Source of the DNA: RBG-16-66-20 sp049651845
Lineage (GTDB): Bacteria; Pseudomonadota; Gammaproteobacteria; Burkholderiales; SG8-39
Assembly: GCA_049651845.1 (NCBI GenBank)
Contig: JBASCW010000179.1
Location: 1-14,361, forward strand
DNA: 14,361 nucleotides
Direction of reading: 5' to 3'
Shown: piece by piece, positions 1 to 9,790 of the stretch
Position numbering within the stretch: position 1 is the first letter of the stretch
Layout of the letters: the number at the start of each line of letters is the position of its first letter
Notes under the pieces: model-generated
Databases searched by the model: none
Told to the model about the DNA's origin: nothing
Seen by the model: the letters and a program-made list of their open reading frames with translations, nothing else
Translations under genes and position numbers: made by a program

Positions 1-43
1 CCCGGCGCTTCACCGCGGCCTCCACTTTGTTGTTGGTCTTCAT
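1..43 (-). CDS. 5' end of an unidentified gene leaving the window
   Basis: An ATG on the minus strand (bases 41-43) opens a frame reading MKTNNKVEAAVKRR before the window ends. Only 14 codons are visible, so no family can be named. The start is lysine- and asparagine-rich and hydrophilic, with no sign of a signal peptide. Upstream there is a GGGG run about 6 nt before the ATG that could serve as a weak ribosome-binding site, and a 7-bp inverted repeat lies 10 nt upstream. It would be downstream of, and codirectional with, the thioesterase gene, with a 76-bp gap. That gap holds the inverted repeat and no other gene. The call rests on start-codon context only and could be wrong. Confidence 0.35.
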   Translation of the reverse strand, partial: MKTNNKVEAAVKRR

Positions 44-52
44 GTCCAAACC

Positions 53-73
53 CCGATGTTATGCCGACATCGG
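53..73. promoter_or_regulatory. Inverted repeat CCGATGT-N7-ACATCGG, operator-like
   Basis: Two perfect 7-bp arms (53-59 and 67-73) are separated by 7 bp, just upstream of the minus-strand start at base 43. Neither strand has a T-run after the repeat, so it is not a typical Rho-independent terminator. Its position just ahead of a start codon and its 21-bp length suit a dimeric transcription factor site. No clear -35/-10 pair was found beside it. The factor is unknown, and the sequence differs from the CGAACGTTCG palindromes found near the TetR gene. Confidence 0.4.
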
Positions 74-119
74 AATAACGCATGAAGTTGGATTCGGTTG
101 TCATGAGGTTACGTAATTC

Positions 120-605
120 TCAATAGGACAGGATGAGGCAGGTGGTGGTGCCGTGGGCGTAGAGCTTGCCCGCGGCGTCCTCGAGGCGCGCCTCGGCGGT
201 CGCGGTCTTGCCGCCGAAATGGATCACCTTGCCGGTGGCGCGGATGAGCCCCGTCTCGATCGTGATCGCGCGTACCAGGTTCACCTTGACCTCCAGGGTC
301 GTGTAGCCCGCGCCCCTGGGCAGCCGCGTGTGCACGCAGCAGCCCATCGCCGAATCGAGCAGCGTCATCGCCAGGCCCCCGTGCACCACGCCGATCGGGT
401 TGTAATGCTGCTCGCCGGGGTTGCACTCGAACACGGCCAGTCCCTCGCCGACCTCGGCGAGGCGGTAGTCCATGAGCTTCATGATCGGCGGCACCGCGAT
501 GCGGCCGGCGATCATCTCTTTCATGTAGTCGATGCCGGCGAGATTCCTGCCGGCGTCGAAGGCGGCCATCGGGTCCTGCCAGCTGATGGTGAGCGAACGG
601 TTCAT
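120..605 (-). CDS. PaaI-family hotdog-fold thioesterase
   Basis: This 161-residue protein has the length and motifs of the PaaI/YbgC-type hotdog thioesterases, which hydrolyse acyl- or aryl-CoA thioesters in the cytoplasm as oligomers. The core signature HYNPIGVVHGG lies at residues 67-77, with Asn69, His75 and the double glycine, and a following helix carries Asp84 in LLDSAMG. The beta strand TLEVKVNLVRAI (103-114) is typical of the fold. I chose ATG at 603-605 because AGGGAA lies a short distance upstream on the minus strand. A longer frame back to 668 would overlap the hydrolase stop and lacks similarity. It is the last gene of the TetR-hydrolase-thioesterase set, 59 bp after the hydrolase. 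The CoA substrate cannot be told from sequence; phenylacetate-type substrates are only one option. Confidence 0.85.
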   Translation of the reverse strand: MNRSLTISWQDPMAAFDAGRNLAGIDYMKEMIAGRIAVPPIMKLMDYRLAEVGEGLAVFECNPGEQHYNPIGVVHGGLAMTLLDSAMGCCVHTRLPRGAGYTTLEVKVNLVRAITIETGLIRATGKVIHFGGKTATAEARLEDAAGKLYAHGTTTCLILSY

Positions 606-664
606 CGCTGTTGCGTTCCCTGGTGTGGAAGTTCCGAGTCTAACTTGAGCAATACGCAACGCTC

Positions 665-1585
665 TCAATATGTCGGTGCCGGCACGGGCAACGCGGGTGC
701 GGCGGGGCTCGCGACCGCCGATTTCCCGGCGATGAAATCCGCCGCCGCGCGCGTGGCGATGTCGCTCTCGAGGATGCGCCCGTGGCCGAGGCCCACGGTG
801 GACAGCATGCGCGCGCCCGGCCAGGCGCGCGCGAGCGCGGCGCCCTGCGTCCAGGGCACGACGCGATCGCCGTGGTCGTGGATCACCAGCGCCGGCGTGC
901 CGAGGCGCGGCGCAATGCGCGCGATCTCCAGCTCGATCCAGCGCAGGCCGAAGCGTTCCTCGATCGCCGCTTGCATCGCGCGGCGCAGCCGCTCGGGCAT
1001 CCAGAACCAGCGCGCGAACCGGCGCGAGTAGCCGACCAGGTCCGAGGGCGGGCTGACGAGCACGGCGCTACGCAGTGCGAGGCCGTGCGACGTGAAGGAT
1101 CGCCCGGGGGCGATGGCGATGGCCGTGGCGACGGCGCCGAGCGAATGTGCGACGACGTGCTGCACGCCGCCGTGGCTCGCCGCGACCGCGGCGAGCGCGC
1201 CCGCGAAATCGGGCAGCCCGGTGAGCTTGCCTTCCGACAGGCCGTGCGCCGGCTGGTCGTAGGCGACGACGCGGTAGCCCTCGGCGAGCAGGCGCGGCAC
1301 GAAACCGCGCATCTGCGCGCTGTAGCCGCCCCAGCCGTGCGCGAGCAGCACCGCGGGCGCATCGAGCGGGCCCCAGCGCCAGGTGGCGAGCTGGCGGCCG
1401 CGATACTCGAGGTAGCTCGAGCGCGCGTCGAGGAAATCGAAGAACGTGCTCTGCGGCATGCTCGCCTTGGGCGGCGTGAGGAACAGGCGCTCGGCGAGCG
1501 CCGCGGCGTGCTCGGGCAGCAGCAGCGAGCTGGTCAAAAACCGAACGTTCGTGCTAATCCTGTGGAGCTGATGGGCGAAATGCAT
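665..1585 (-). CDS. Alpha/beta hydrolase (serine esterase-like)
   Basis: A 306-residue alpha/beta-hydrolase fold enzyme, probably an esterase or lipase-like hydrolase. The oxyanion-hole motif HGWGG is at 83-87, the nucleophile elbow is AHSLG (146-150, Ser148, alanine in place of the first glycine), the acid is probably Asp240 in HDHGDRVVP, and the catalytic histidine is His268 in GLGHGRIL. All triad residues are present. The start ATG has AGGAA about 6 nt upstream. The 45-residue lead segment with LFLTPPK (35-40) matches the layout of related proteobacterial hydrolases, which supports this start. A second start at Met43 (base 1459) is possible. No signal peptide is seen. It lies 26 bp downstream of the TetR gene, so the two are probably cotranscribed. 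A CGAACGTTCG palindrome sits inside its codons 11-15. Substrate unknown. Confidence 0.85.
   Translation of the reverse strand: MHFAHQLHRISTNVRFLTSSLLLPEHAAALAERLFLTPPKASMPQSTFFDFLDARSSYLEYRGRQLATWRWGPLDAPAVLLAHGWGGYSAQMRGFVPRLLAEGYRVVAYDQPAHGLSEGKLTGLPDFAGALAAVAASHGGVQHVVAHSLGAVATAIAIAPGRSFTSHGLALRSAVLVSPPSDLVGYSRRFARWFWMPERLRRAMQAAIEERFGLRWIELEIARIAPRLGTPALVIHDHGDRVVPWTQGAALARAWPGARMLSTVGLGHGRILESDIATRAAADFIAGKSAVASPAAPALPVPAPTY
1541..1552. promoter_or_regulatory. Second CGAACGTTCG palindrome, putative TetR operator inside the hydrolase gene
   Basis: Bases 1542-1551 read CGAACGTTCG, identical to the core of the palindrome in the tetR promoter. Outside this 10-bp core the symmetry fails (C at 1541 against T at 1552), so it would be a weaker site. 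It falls about 32 bp inside the hydrolase coding region, where it encodes T-N-V-R. Binding here could hinder transcript elongation through the hydrolase-thioesterase part. This is an inference from sequence identity only. Confidence 0.45.
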
Positions 1586-2164
1586 GGCAGTTCCTGTCGG
1601 GGTCGGTCGGGCTAGCGGGACGCGCGCAGCTTGGCGCGGGGACCGGAGGAAGACGCGTAACGCTCGATGAGCGTGTCGAAGGCGGCGAGCGCGCGCGCGC
1701 GCGCCTTGTCGTAGCCGAGCAGGCGCCGGTGGTGGTGCACCACCAGCGCGATGCCGAACAGCTCGAAGCAGACCTGCTCGACGTCGGTGTCGGGCGCGAG
1801 CTGGCCCTGCTCGACGGCCTGGCGCGCGGCGCGGTTGAGCGTGCCGATCCAGGCGCGCTGGCCGGTGGCGAGCGTGTCGCGCACGGGGCCTGGCTTGTCG
1901 TCGAACTCGATCGCGCCGCCGATCATCGGGCAGCCGCCGGGCAGGTCGGCCGACTCGGTCCAGTCGAGCCAGTGGACGAACAGGGCCTTGAGGCGCGGCA
2001 GGCCGCGCGGCTTGGCGAGCGCGGGATTGACCACGAGCTTGAGGAATTCCTGCTGGCCGCGGTCCATCACCGCGATCAGCAGTTCCTCGCGCGAGCCGAA
2101 GTGGGCGAACAGCCCCGATTTCGACATGCCGGTGGCCGCCGCCAGCGTGCCGATGGTCAGGCCT

Positions 2165-5143
<2,979 letters not shown>

Positions 5144-5193
5144 TATAACCCTTTCACCCAGCCTCGCTCCACTCCATTGATGCGGTCGAACGC

Positions 5194-6378
5194 ATGACTC
5201 CGGCCGCCGAGCGGATGACGCGGGCCGAAATCCGCGCCGGCGTGAGCCTGTCCGCGCTGTTCGGGCTGCGCATGCTGGGCCTGTTCTTCATCCTGCCGGT
5301 GTTCGCGGTGCATGCGCCGGGCTACGCTGGCGGCGACAACCTGGTGCTGGTCGGCGTCGCGCTGGGTGCCTACGGCCTCACGCAGGCGATCCTGCAGATT
5401 CCGTTCGGCATGGCCTCCGACCGCTGGGGCCGCAAGCCCGTGATCTACGCGGGCCTGGTGATTTTCGCCGCGGGCAGCTTTCTCGCGGCCTCGGCGCACG
5501 ACATCTGGACCGCGATCGCCGGGCGCGCGCTGCAGGGCGCGGGCGCCATTTCGTCGGTGGTGGTGGCGCTCGCGGCCGACCTCACGAGCGAGATCCATCG
5601 CACCAAGGTGATGGCGATGATCGGCTCGATGATCGGCGCGAGCTTCGCGCTATCGCTCGTCACCGCACCCGTGCTGTACCGCGCGCTCGGCATGGGCGGC
5701 CTGTTCGCGATCGTCGGCGTGCTGTCGCTCGCCGCGATCTGGCTGGTTGCCGCGGTGGTGCCCGAGGCGCCGCCGCAGCCGCGTCCGGCGCCGGGCTGGG
5801 CGGGACTCGCCGAGGCGCTCGGCCCCGAGCTGCTGCGCCTGGACTTCGGCATCTTCGCGCTGCATATGGTGCAGATGGCGCTGTTCGTGGTGGTGCCGCC
5901 GCTGCTGGTCGAATCCGGTCTCGCGCTGGCCGACCACTGGATGCTGTACCTGCCGGTGATCCTCGCGTCGTTCGCGGTGATGCTGCCGCCGATCCATTAC
6001 GCCGACCGGCGCAACCGGCCCGAGCCCGTGCTGGTCGGCGCGGTGCTGGTGCTCGCGGCGGTCACGGCGGCGCTTGCCTTCGGCGGCCGCAGCGTGACGC
6101 TGCTCGCCGTGCTGCTGTTCGCTTTCTTCGCCGCTTTCAACGTTCTGGAGGCGATCCTGCCCTCGCTCGTCTCGCGCACCGCGCCGGCGCGCGCGCGCGG
6201 GACGGCAATCGGGGTGTATAACACTGCCCAGACGCTGGGCCTGTTTTTCGGCGGCCTCGCCGGCGGCTGGATCGCCAGCCGCCACGGCGCCAGCGCCGTG
6301 TTCGGCGCCTGCGCCGGGATCACCGCGCTGTGGCTCGCGGCCGCGGCCGGGATGCGGGCACCGAGGCGCATGCTCTAG
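5194..6378 (+). CDS. MFS transporter (YajR-like drug/solute exporter)
   Basis: A 394-residue inner-membrane transporter of the major facilitator superfamily with about 12 hydrophobic segments. Motif A, GMASDRWGRK (72-81), lies in the loop after the second membrane segment, and RALQGAGAISS (111-121) matches the motif B region of proton-driven drug exporters. The N-terminus (LRMLGLFFILPVFAVHA) resembles YajR-type carriers, but the extra C-terminal YAM domain of YajR is absent. The substrate is unknown. I give ATG 5194; ATG 5215 (MTRAEIRAG) is also possible and may fit the family better, and neither has a good Shine-Dalgarno. It starts 50 bp from the divergent uvrA start. That gap shows no strong promoter and no operator. 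The gene precedes ssb by 69 bp, and the uvrA/MFS/ssb arrangement is familiar in betaproteobacteria. Confidence 0.88.
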   Translation: MTPAAERMTRAEIRAGVSLSALFGLRMLGLFFILPVFAVHAPGYAGGDNLVLVGVALGAYGLTQAILQIPFGMASDRWGRKPVIYAGLVIFAAGSFLAASAHDIWTAIAGRALQGAGAISSVVVALAADLTSEIHRTKVMAMIGSMIGASFALSLVTAPVLYRALGMGGLFAIVGVLSLAAIWLVAAVVPEAPPQPRPAPGWAGLAEALGPELLRLDFGIFALHMVQMALFVVVPPLLVESGLALADHWMLYLPVILASFAVMLPPIHYADRRNRPEPVLVGAVLVLAAVTAALAFGGRSVTLLAVLLFAFFAAFNVLEAILPSLVSRTAPARARGTAIGVYNTAQTLGLFFGGLAGGWIASRHGASAVFGACAGITALWLAAAAGMRAPRRML

Positions 6379-6410
6379 CTGCCGGGGTCAACCCGCGGCC
6401 CAGTTGGACG

Positions 6411-6426
6411 TTGTATATTCATACAG
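6411..6426 (+). promoter_or_regulatory. LexA (SOS) box candidate in the ssb promoter
   Basis: The sequence TTGTATATTCATACAG fits the LexA consensus CTGT-N8-ACAG with one mismatch in the outer half-sites (T for the first C) and an AT-rich centre very like the E. coli form. It lies 22 bp upstream of the ssb ATG. Promoter elements around it are ambiguous. TATATT (6414-6419) inside the box would be a good -10 with a normal leader. TTGGAC (6404-6409) and TATTCA (6427-6432), 17 bp apart, would leave only a very short leader. Either way LexA binding would block RNA polymerase. SOS control of ssb is well known in enterobacteria. Confidence 0.65.
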
Positions 6427-6447
6427 TATTCAAGGAAGGGGACAGGC

Positions 6448-6921
6448 ATGGCATCCGTAAACAAGGTCATCATCGTGGGCAACCTGGGGCGCGACCCCGA
6501 GACGCGCTATCTGCCCTCGGGCGAGGCGGTCACCAACATCAGCGTCGCGACCACGTCGTCCTGGAAGGACAAGGCCAGCGGCGAGAAAAAGGAGGAGACC
6601 GAATGGCACCGCGTCAGCGCCTTCGGCCGGCTCGCCGAGATCATGGGCGAATACCTGAAGAAGGGCTCGCAGGTCTACATCGAGGGCCAGCTGCGCACCC
6701 GCAAGTGGCAGGACAAGGAAGGCAAGGACCGCTACACCACGGAGATCCGCGCTGACGTGATGCAGATGCTCGGCTCGCGCTCGGGAGCGGGCGAGGCGCG
6801 CGGCGGCCCGAGCGAGCCCAGAGGGGAAACCCATGGCGAAGCGCCCGCGAAGGCGGCTGCGGCGCCAGCCAAGAAGCCCGCGGGCAAGTTCGACGATATG
6901 GAAGACGACATTCCGTTCTGA
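6448..6921 (+). CDS. ssb: Single-stranded DNA-binding protein SSB
   Basis: SSB coats single-stranded DNA as a homotetramer in replication, recombination and repair and recruits partner enzymes through its C-terminal tip. The 157-residue product has the OB-fold domain at about 1-110, starting MASVNKVIIVGNLGRDPE, with the DNA-stacking tryptophans Trp40, Trp54 and Trp87 and a conserved Phe59. A Gly/Pro/Ala-rich disordered linker (about 111-147) follows, and then the acidic tip MEDDIPF (151-157), the docking site for exonuclease I, RecQ, PriA and others. The start has a strong AAGGAAGGGGA upstream. A LexA box candidate lies just before it. A GC-rich hairpin (6922-6936, no T-run) follows the stop codon. 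Confidence 0.97.
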   Translation: MASVNKVIIVGNLGRDPETRYLPSGEAVTNISVATTSSWKDKASGEKKEETEWHRVSAFGRLAEIMGEYLKKGSQVYIEGQLRTRKWQDKEGKDRYTTEIRADVMQMLGSRSGAGEARGGPSEPRGETHGEAPAKAAAAPAKKPAGKFDDMEDDIPF

Positions 6922-6944
6922 GCGCCGGCCCGGCGCGGTATAAT
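6916..6944 (+). promoter_or_regulatory. Promoter of the fmdB-like gene (TATAAT)
   Basis: A perfect -10 TATAAT lies at 6939-6944, in the context GGTATAATCC common in betaproteobacterial promoters. With a 17-bp spacer, the -35 would be TTCTGA (6916-6921), a weak match that overlaps the ssb stop codon. The spacer carries a 6-bp hairpin (GCGCCG/CGGCGC, 6922-6936). The predicted start is near 6951, giving a leader of about 25 nt with GGAAC before the ATG. Confidence 0.6.
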
Positions 6945-6975
6945 CCACGCCGATTCAGGAACTTGGAACGTCGCG

Positions 6976-7317
6976 ATGCCCATTTACGAATACCGTTGCG
7001 CGGCCTGCGGCCACCAGGAAGACCACTTGCAGAAGGTCTCCGAGGCGCCGCTCAAGAAGTGCCCGGCCTGCGGCAAGAAGAAATACCAGAAGCAGCTCAG
7101 CGCCGCCGGCTTCCAGCTGAAGGGCTCGGGCTGGTACGCAACCGACTTCAAGGGCGGCAAGGCCGAGAACAAGCCTGAGGCGAAGGCCGAAGCGAAGGCC
7201 GAGACCAAGTCCGAAACCAAGTCCGAAACCAAGTCCGAGACGAAATCCGAGACGAAATCCGAGACCAAGACCGAGACCAAGGCGGCGAACAAAGAAGCCG
7301 CCAGCACCACCAACTGA
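6976..7317 (+). CDS. FmdB-family zinc-ribbon protein with a lysine/glutamate repeat tail
   Basis: The first 45 residues are the FmdB/CxxC_CxxC_SSSS-type zinc ribbon: MPIYEYRCAACGH with Cys8/Cys11 and KCPACG with Cys29/Cys32 as the four probable zinc ligands. This family is widespread and small, and has been linked to regulation in a few cases, but its molecular role here is not known. Residues 46-60 (FQLKGSGWYATDFKG) are the usual conserved end of the domain. After that comes a disordered, highly charged tail of about 50 residues with nine tandem four-residue units, which is unusual in regularity. The gene has its own TATAAT promoter 3' of ssb and ends 23 bp before a strong terminator, so it may be a single-gene transcript or the end of the ssb transcript. 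Confidence 0.9.
   Translation: MPIYEYRCAACGHQEDHLQKVSEAPLKKCPACGKKKYQKQLSAAGFQLKGSGWYATDFKGGKAENKPEAKAEAKAETKSETKSETKSETKSETKSETKTETKAANKEAASTTN
7177..7284 (+). repeat. Nine 12-bp tandem units coding E-[A/T]-K-[A/S/T]
   Basis: Exactly 108 bp in frame encode nine four-residue units: two EAKA, five ETKS, one ETKT and one ETKA. Neighbouring units share synonymous codons (two adjacent copies of GAAACCAAGTCC, then two of GAGACGAAATCC), which suggests stepwise duplication by slippage rather than selection on the protein alone. Because units are 12 bp, changes in copy number keep the frame. The tail would be a mixed-charge disordered region. Confidence 0.9.
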
Positions 7318-7340
7318 TACCGAAAGGGCCGCTGACACGG

Positions 7341-7369
7341 GCCCGGCAGCTTGCCGGGCTTTTTGTTTT
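7341..7369 (+). terminator. Rho-independent terminator after the fmdB-like gene
   Basis: A perfect 8-bp GC-rich stem, GCCCGGCA (7341-7348) and TGCCGGGC (7352-7359), with a GCT loop is followed at once by TTTTTGTTTT (7360-7369). This is a strong intrinsic terminator on the plus strand. The opposite strand has no T-run after the hairpin. It ends only 6 bp before the next start codon. Confidence 0.9.
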
Positions 7370-7375
7370 CATCCG

Positions 7376-7981
7376 ATGAAGAAATATCTCATCACCGGGC
7401 TGCTGATCTGGATCCCGCTGGTCATCACGATCTGGGTGCTCAAGCTGATCGTGGACGCGCTCGACCAGACGCTGCTGCTGGTGCCCGAGTCCTGGCGCAC
7501 CGAATCCGTGTTCGGTGTGCACATCCCGGGCCTCGGGGTGCTGATCACGCTGGCGATCGTCTTCATCACCGGCGTGTTCGCCACCAACTTCTTCGGCGCC
7601 AAGCTGGTCGACGTCTGGCACGACCTGCTGCACCGGATCCCGGTGGTGCGCTCGATCTACTCGAGCGTCAAGCAGATCTCGGACACGCTGTTCTCCTCGA
7701 CCGGCCAGGCGTTCCGCAAGGCGCTGCTCGTGCAATGGCCGCGCGAGGGCATGTGGACCATCGCCTTTCTCACCGGGGTGCCGGGCGGCGACGTCGTCAA
7801 CCACCTGAGGGGCGACTACGTCAGCGTCTACGTCCCGACCACGCCGAACCCGACCGGCGGCTATTTCGTGATCGTCGCGCGCAAGGACACGATCGAGCTC
7901 GACATGAGCGTGGACGAGGCGATGAAGTACGTCATCTCGATGGGCGTGGTGCCGCCGGGCAGCGGCCCGGTTGGCAAATGA
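7376..7981 (+). CDS. DUF502 inner-membrane protein
   Basis: A 201-residue protein of the DUF502 family, whose function is not established. Two membrane segments are visible, about residues 4-26 (YLITGLLIWIPLVITIW...) and 52-72 (GLGVLITLAIVFITGVFATN). After them comes a conserved soluble part with RIPVVRSIYSSVKQ (88-101), VYVPTTPNPTGGY (151-163) and SMGVV (188-192), all hallmarks of the family. The start is supported by the family N-terminus (MKKYLITGLL), although no Shine-Dalgarno precedes it and a terminator ends 6 bp upstream. No promoter could be found between them, so expression must depend on read-through or on an unrecognised start signal. The stop codon overlaps an ATG that begins a chain of very short frames leading to aspS, 27 bp away. 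Confidence 0.88.
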   Translation: MKKYLITGLLIWIPLVITIWVLKLIVDALDQTLLLVPESWRTESVFGVHIPGLGVLITLAIVFITGVFATNFFGAKLVDVWHDLLHRIPVVRSIYSSVKQISDTLFSSTGQAFRKALLVQWPREGMWTIAFLTGVPGGDVVNHLRGDYVSVYVPTTPNPTGGYFVIVARKDTIELDMSVDEAMKYVISMGVVPPGSGPVGK

Positions 7982-8012
7982 GCGGCACATGAGCGGCGGG
8001 CGAGCGCGATGA
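7978..8012 (+). other. Chain of two mini-ORFs linking DUF502 to aspS by ATGA overlaps
   Basis: The DUF502 stop lies in ATGA (7978-7981). That ATG reads M-S-G-T and stops in a second ATGA (7989-7992). The second ATG reads M-S-G-G-R-A-R and stops in a third ATGA (8009-8012), whose ATG is the aspS start. The first two sites share the 9-bp direct repeat ATGAGCGGC (7978-7986, 7989-7997). aspS has no good Shine-Dalgarno, so stop-restart coupling is conceivable. The pattern may also be a chance result of a short duplication. Confidence 0.35.
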
Positions 8013-9790
8013 GCATGCGGACGCACTACTGCGGCGAGCTGAGCGCTGCGCTGATCGGCAAGCAGGTGACGCTCGCGGGCTGGGCGCACCGGCGCCGCGA
8101 CCACGGCGGGGTGATCTTCATCGATCTGCGCGATCGCGAGGGCCTCGCGCAGGTGGTCTGCGACCCGGACCGGCAAGAAGCTTTCGAAAGAGCCAACCGG
8201 ATCCGATCCGAGTTCGTGCTGAGGATCACCGGCCTGGTGCGCGCGCGCCCCGCGGGCACCGCCAACCCGAACCTGCGCTCGGGCGAGGTCGAGGTGCTCG
8301 CGCACGAGGTCGAGATCGTCAACCCGTCGCTCACGCCGCCGTTCCAGCTGGACGACGACAACCTGTCGGAGACGGTGCGCCTGGAGCACCGCATCCTCGA
8401 TCTCAGGCGCGAGCCGATGCAGAAGAACCTGCGCCTGCGGCATGCCGCTGCGCGCGCGGCGCGAGGCTTTCTCGACGCCAATGGCTTCATCGACGTCGAG
8501 ACGCCGGTGCTCTACAAGTCCACGCCCGAGGGTGCGCGCGAGTTCCTCGTGCCCTCGCGCATCAACGACGGGCAGTTCTACGCGCTGCCGCAGAGCCCAC
8601 AGCTGTTCAAGCAGATGCTGATGATCGCGGGCCTCGACCGCTACTATCAGATCGTCAAGTGTTTCCGCGACGAGGACCTGCGCGCCGACCGGCAGCCCGA
8701 GTTCACGCAGATCGACGTCGAGACCTCGTTCCTGGACGAAGCCGAGATTCGCGCGCTCATGGAAGGCCTGGCGCGGCACCTGTTCAAGGAAGTGCTCGGC
8801 GAGCAGCTCGCGGACCCGTTTCCCGTGATGAAGTACGAAGACGCGATGCGCGACTACGGCGTCGACAAGCCCGACCTGCGCGTGCCGCTCAAGCTCGCCG
8901 AGCTCACCGACGTGATGGAGGACGTGGAGTTCAAGGTTTTCTCGGGGCCGGCCAACGCCGCCGGCGGCCGCGTCGCCGCGCTGTGCGTGCCGGGCGGCGC
9001 GGGGATCTCGCGCAGCGAGATCGACGGCTATACGGAGTACCTGCGCGGCCTGGGCGCCAAGGGCCTCGCCTGGATCAAGGTCAACGAGAGCGCCAAGGGA
9101 GCGGAAGGCCTGCAGTCGCCGATCGTGAAGAACCTGCATGCCGGCGCGCTCAAGGAGGTTCTTTCCCGAACCGGCGCGAAGGATGGCGACATCATCTTCT
9201 TCGGCGCCGACAAGGCCGACGCCTGCAACGCCCACCTGGGCGCGCTGCGCCAGAGGATCGGTCACGAGCGCGGTCTCGCCGAGAAGGGCTGGCGCCCGCT
9301 GTGGGTGGTGGATTTCCCGATGTTCGAGTTCGACGAGGAATCCAAGCAGTGGAAAGCGCGCCACCATCCGTTCACCAGCCCCAAGGACGGCCACGAGCAG
9401 TTCATGGAGACGCAGCCCGGGAAGGCCTATGCCAAGGCCTACGACATGGTGCTGAACGGCTGGGAGATCGCCGGCGGCTCGGTCCGCATTCATCGCCAGG
9501 AAGTCCAGGAGAAAGTATTCGATTCGTTGAGAATCACGAAAGAGGATCAGCGCGCGAAGTTCGGCTTCCTGCTGGACGCGCTGCAGTACGGCGCGCCGCC
9601 GCATGGCGGCATCGCCTTCGGCTTCGACCGGCTGGTCGCGCTGATGGCGGGCGCCGAGGCGATCCGCGACGTGATCGCCTTCCCGAAGACGCAGCGCGGC
9701 CAGGACCTGGTCACCGGCGCGCCCTCGCCCGTGACCGAGCGCCAGCTGCGCGAGCTGCACATCCGGCTGCGCAATCTGACACCGCAGTGA
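8009..9790 (+). CDS. aspS: Aspartate--tRNA ligase (probably non-discriminating, Asp/Asn)
   Basis: A full-length 593-residue bacterial-type class II AspRS, which activates aspartate with ATP and loads it on tRNA. An N-terminal OB-fold anticodon domain (about 3-110) leads to the catalytic core with motif 2 (FRDEDLRADRQPEFTQID, 219-236), a GAD-type insert (about 290-420) and motif 3 (GIAFGFDR, 534-541). In the anticodon domain, His32 (RRRDHGGVIF) and Gly83 (RARPAG) match the residues linked to relaxed tRNA choice in the Pseudomonas aeruginosa enzyme (His31/Gly82). E. coli has Leu and Lys in these places. The enzyme therefore probably also makes Asp-tRNA(Asn), which would need GatCAB elsewhere in the genome. 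ATG 8015 (MRTHYCG) is an alternative start. The stop overlaps the GTG of the RNase gene. Confidence 0.97.
   Translation: MSMRTHYCGELSAALIGKQVTLAGWAHRRRDHGGVIFIDLRDREGLAQVVCDPDRQEAFERANRIRSEFVLRITGLVRARPAGTANPNLRSGEVEVLAHEVEIVNPSLTPPFQLDDDNLSETVRLEHRILDLRREPMQKNLRLRHAAARAARGFLDANGFIDVETPVLYKSTPEGAREFLVPSRINDGQFYALPQSPQLFKQMLMIAGLDRYYQIVKCFRDEDLRADRQPEFTQIDVETSFLDEAEIRALMEGLARHLFKEVLGEQLADPFPVMKYEDAMRDYGVDKPDLRVPLKLAELTDVMEDVEFKVFSGPANAAGGRVAALCVPGGAGISRSEIDGYTEYLRGLGAKGLAWIKVNESAKGAEGLQSPIVKNLHAGALKEVLSRTGAKDGDIIFFGADKADACNAHLGALRQRIGHERGLAEKGWRPLWVVDFPMFEFDEESKQWKARHHPFTSPKDGHEQFMETQPGKAYAKAYDMVLNGWEIAGGSVRIHRQEVQEKVFDSLRITKEDQRAKFGFLLDALQYGAPPHGGIAFGFDRLVALMAGAEAIRDVIAFPKTQRGQDLVTGAPSPVTERQLRELHIRLRNLTPQ

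Noticed and set aside
1531..1560. Plus-strand promoter around the internal CGAACGTTCG
   Set aside because: TGGTCA and TAATCC are poor matches, and there is no plus-strand gene downstream to be served.
1689..1704. (GC)8 run inside tetR, possible phase-variation tract
   Set aside because: It codes Ala-Arg alternation normal for this GC content, and no sign of frameshifted alleles can be seen from one sequence.
5144..5193. SOS box or shared operator between uvrA and the MFS gene
   Set aside because: No CTGT-N8-ACAG or other clear palindrome is present. Only a Shine-Dalgarno-like AAAGGG for uvrA was found.
6922..6936. GC hairpin after the ssb stop as a terminator
   Set aside because: A 6-bp stem with a 3-nt loop but no T-run. 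It is followed directly by the TATAAT box of the next gene.
8659..9786. Upstream part of the frame containing the RNase
   Set aside because: It is an out-of-frame shadow of aspS. RNase similarity and the signal peptide begin at GTG 9787.
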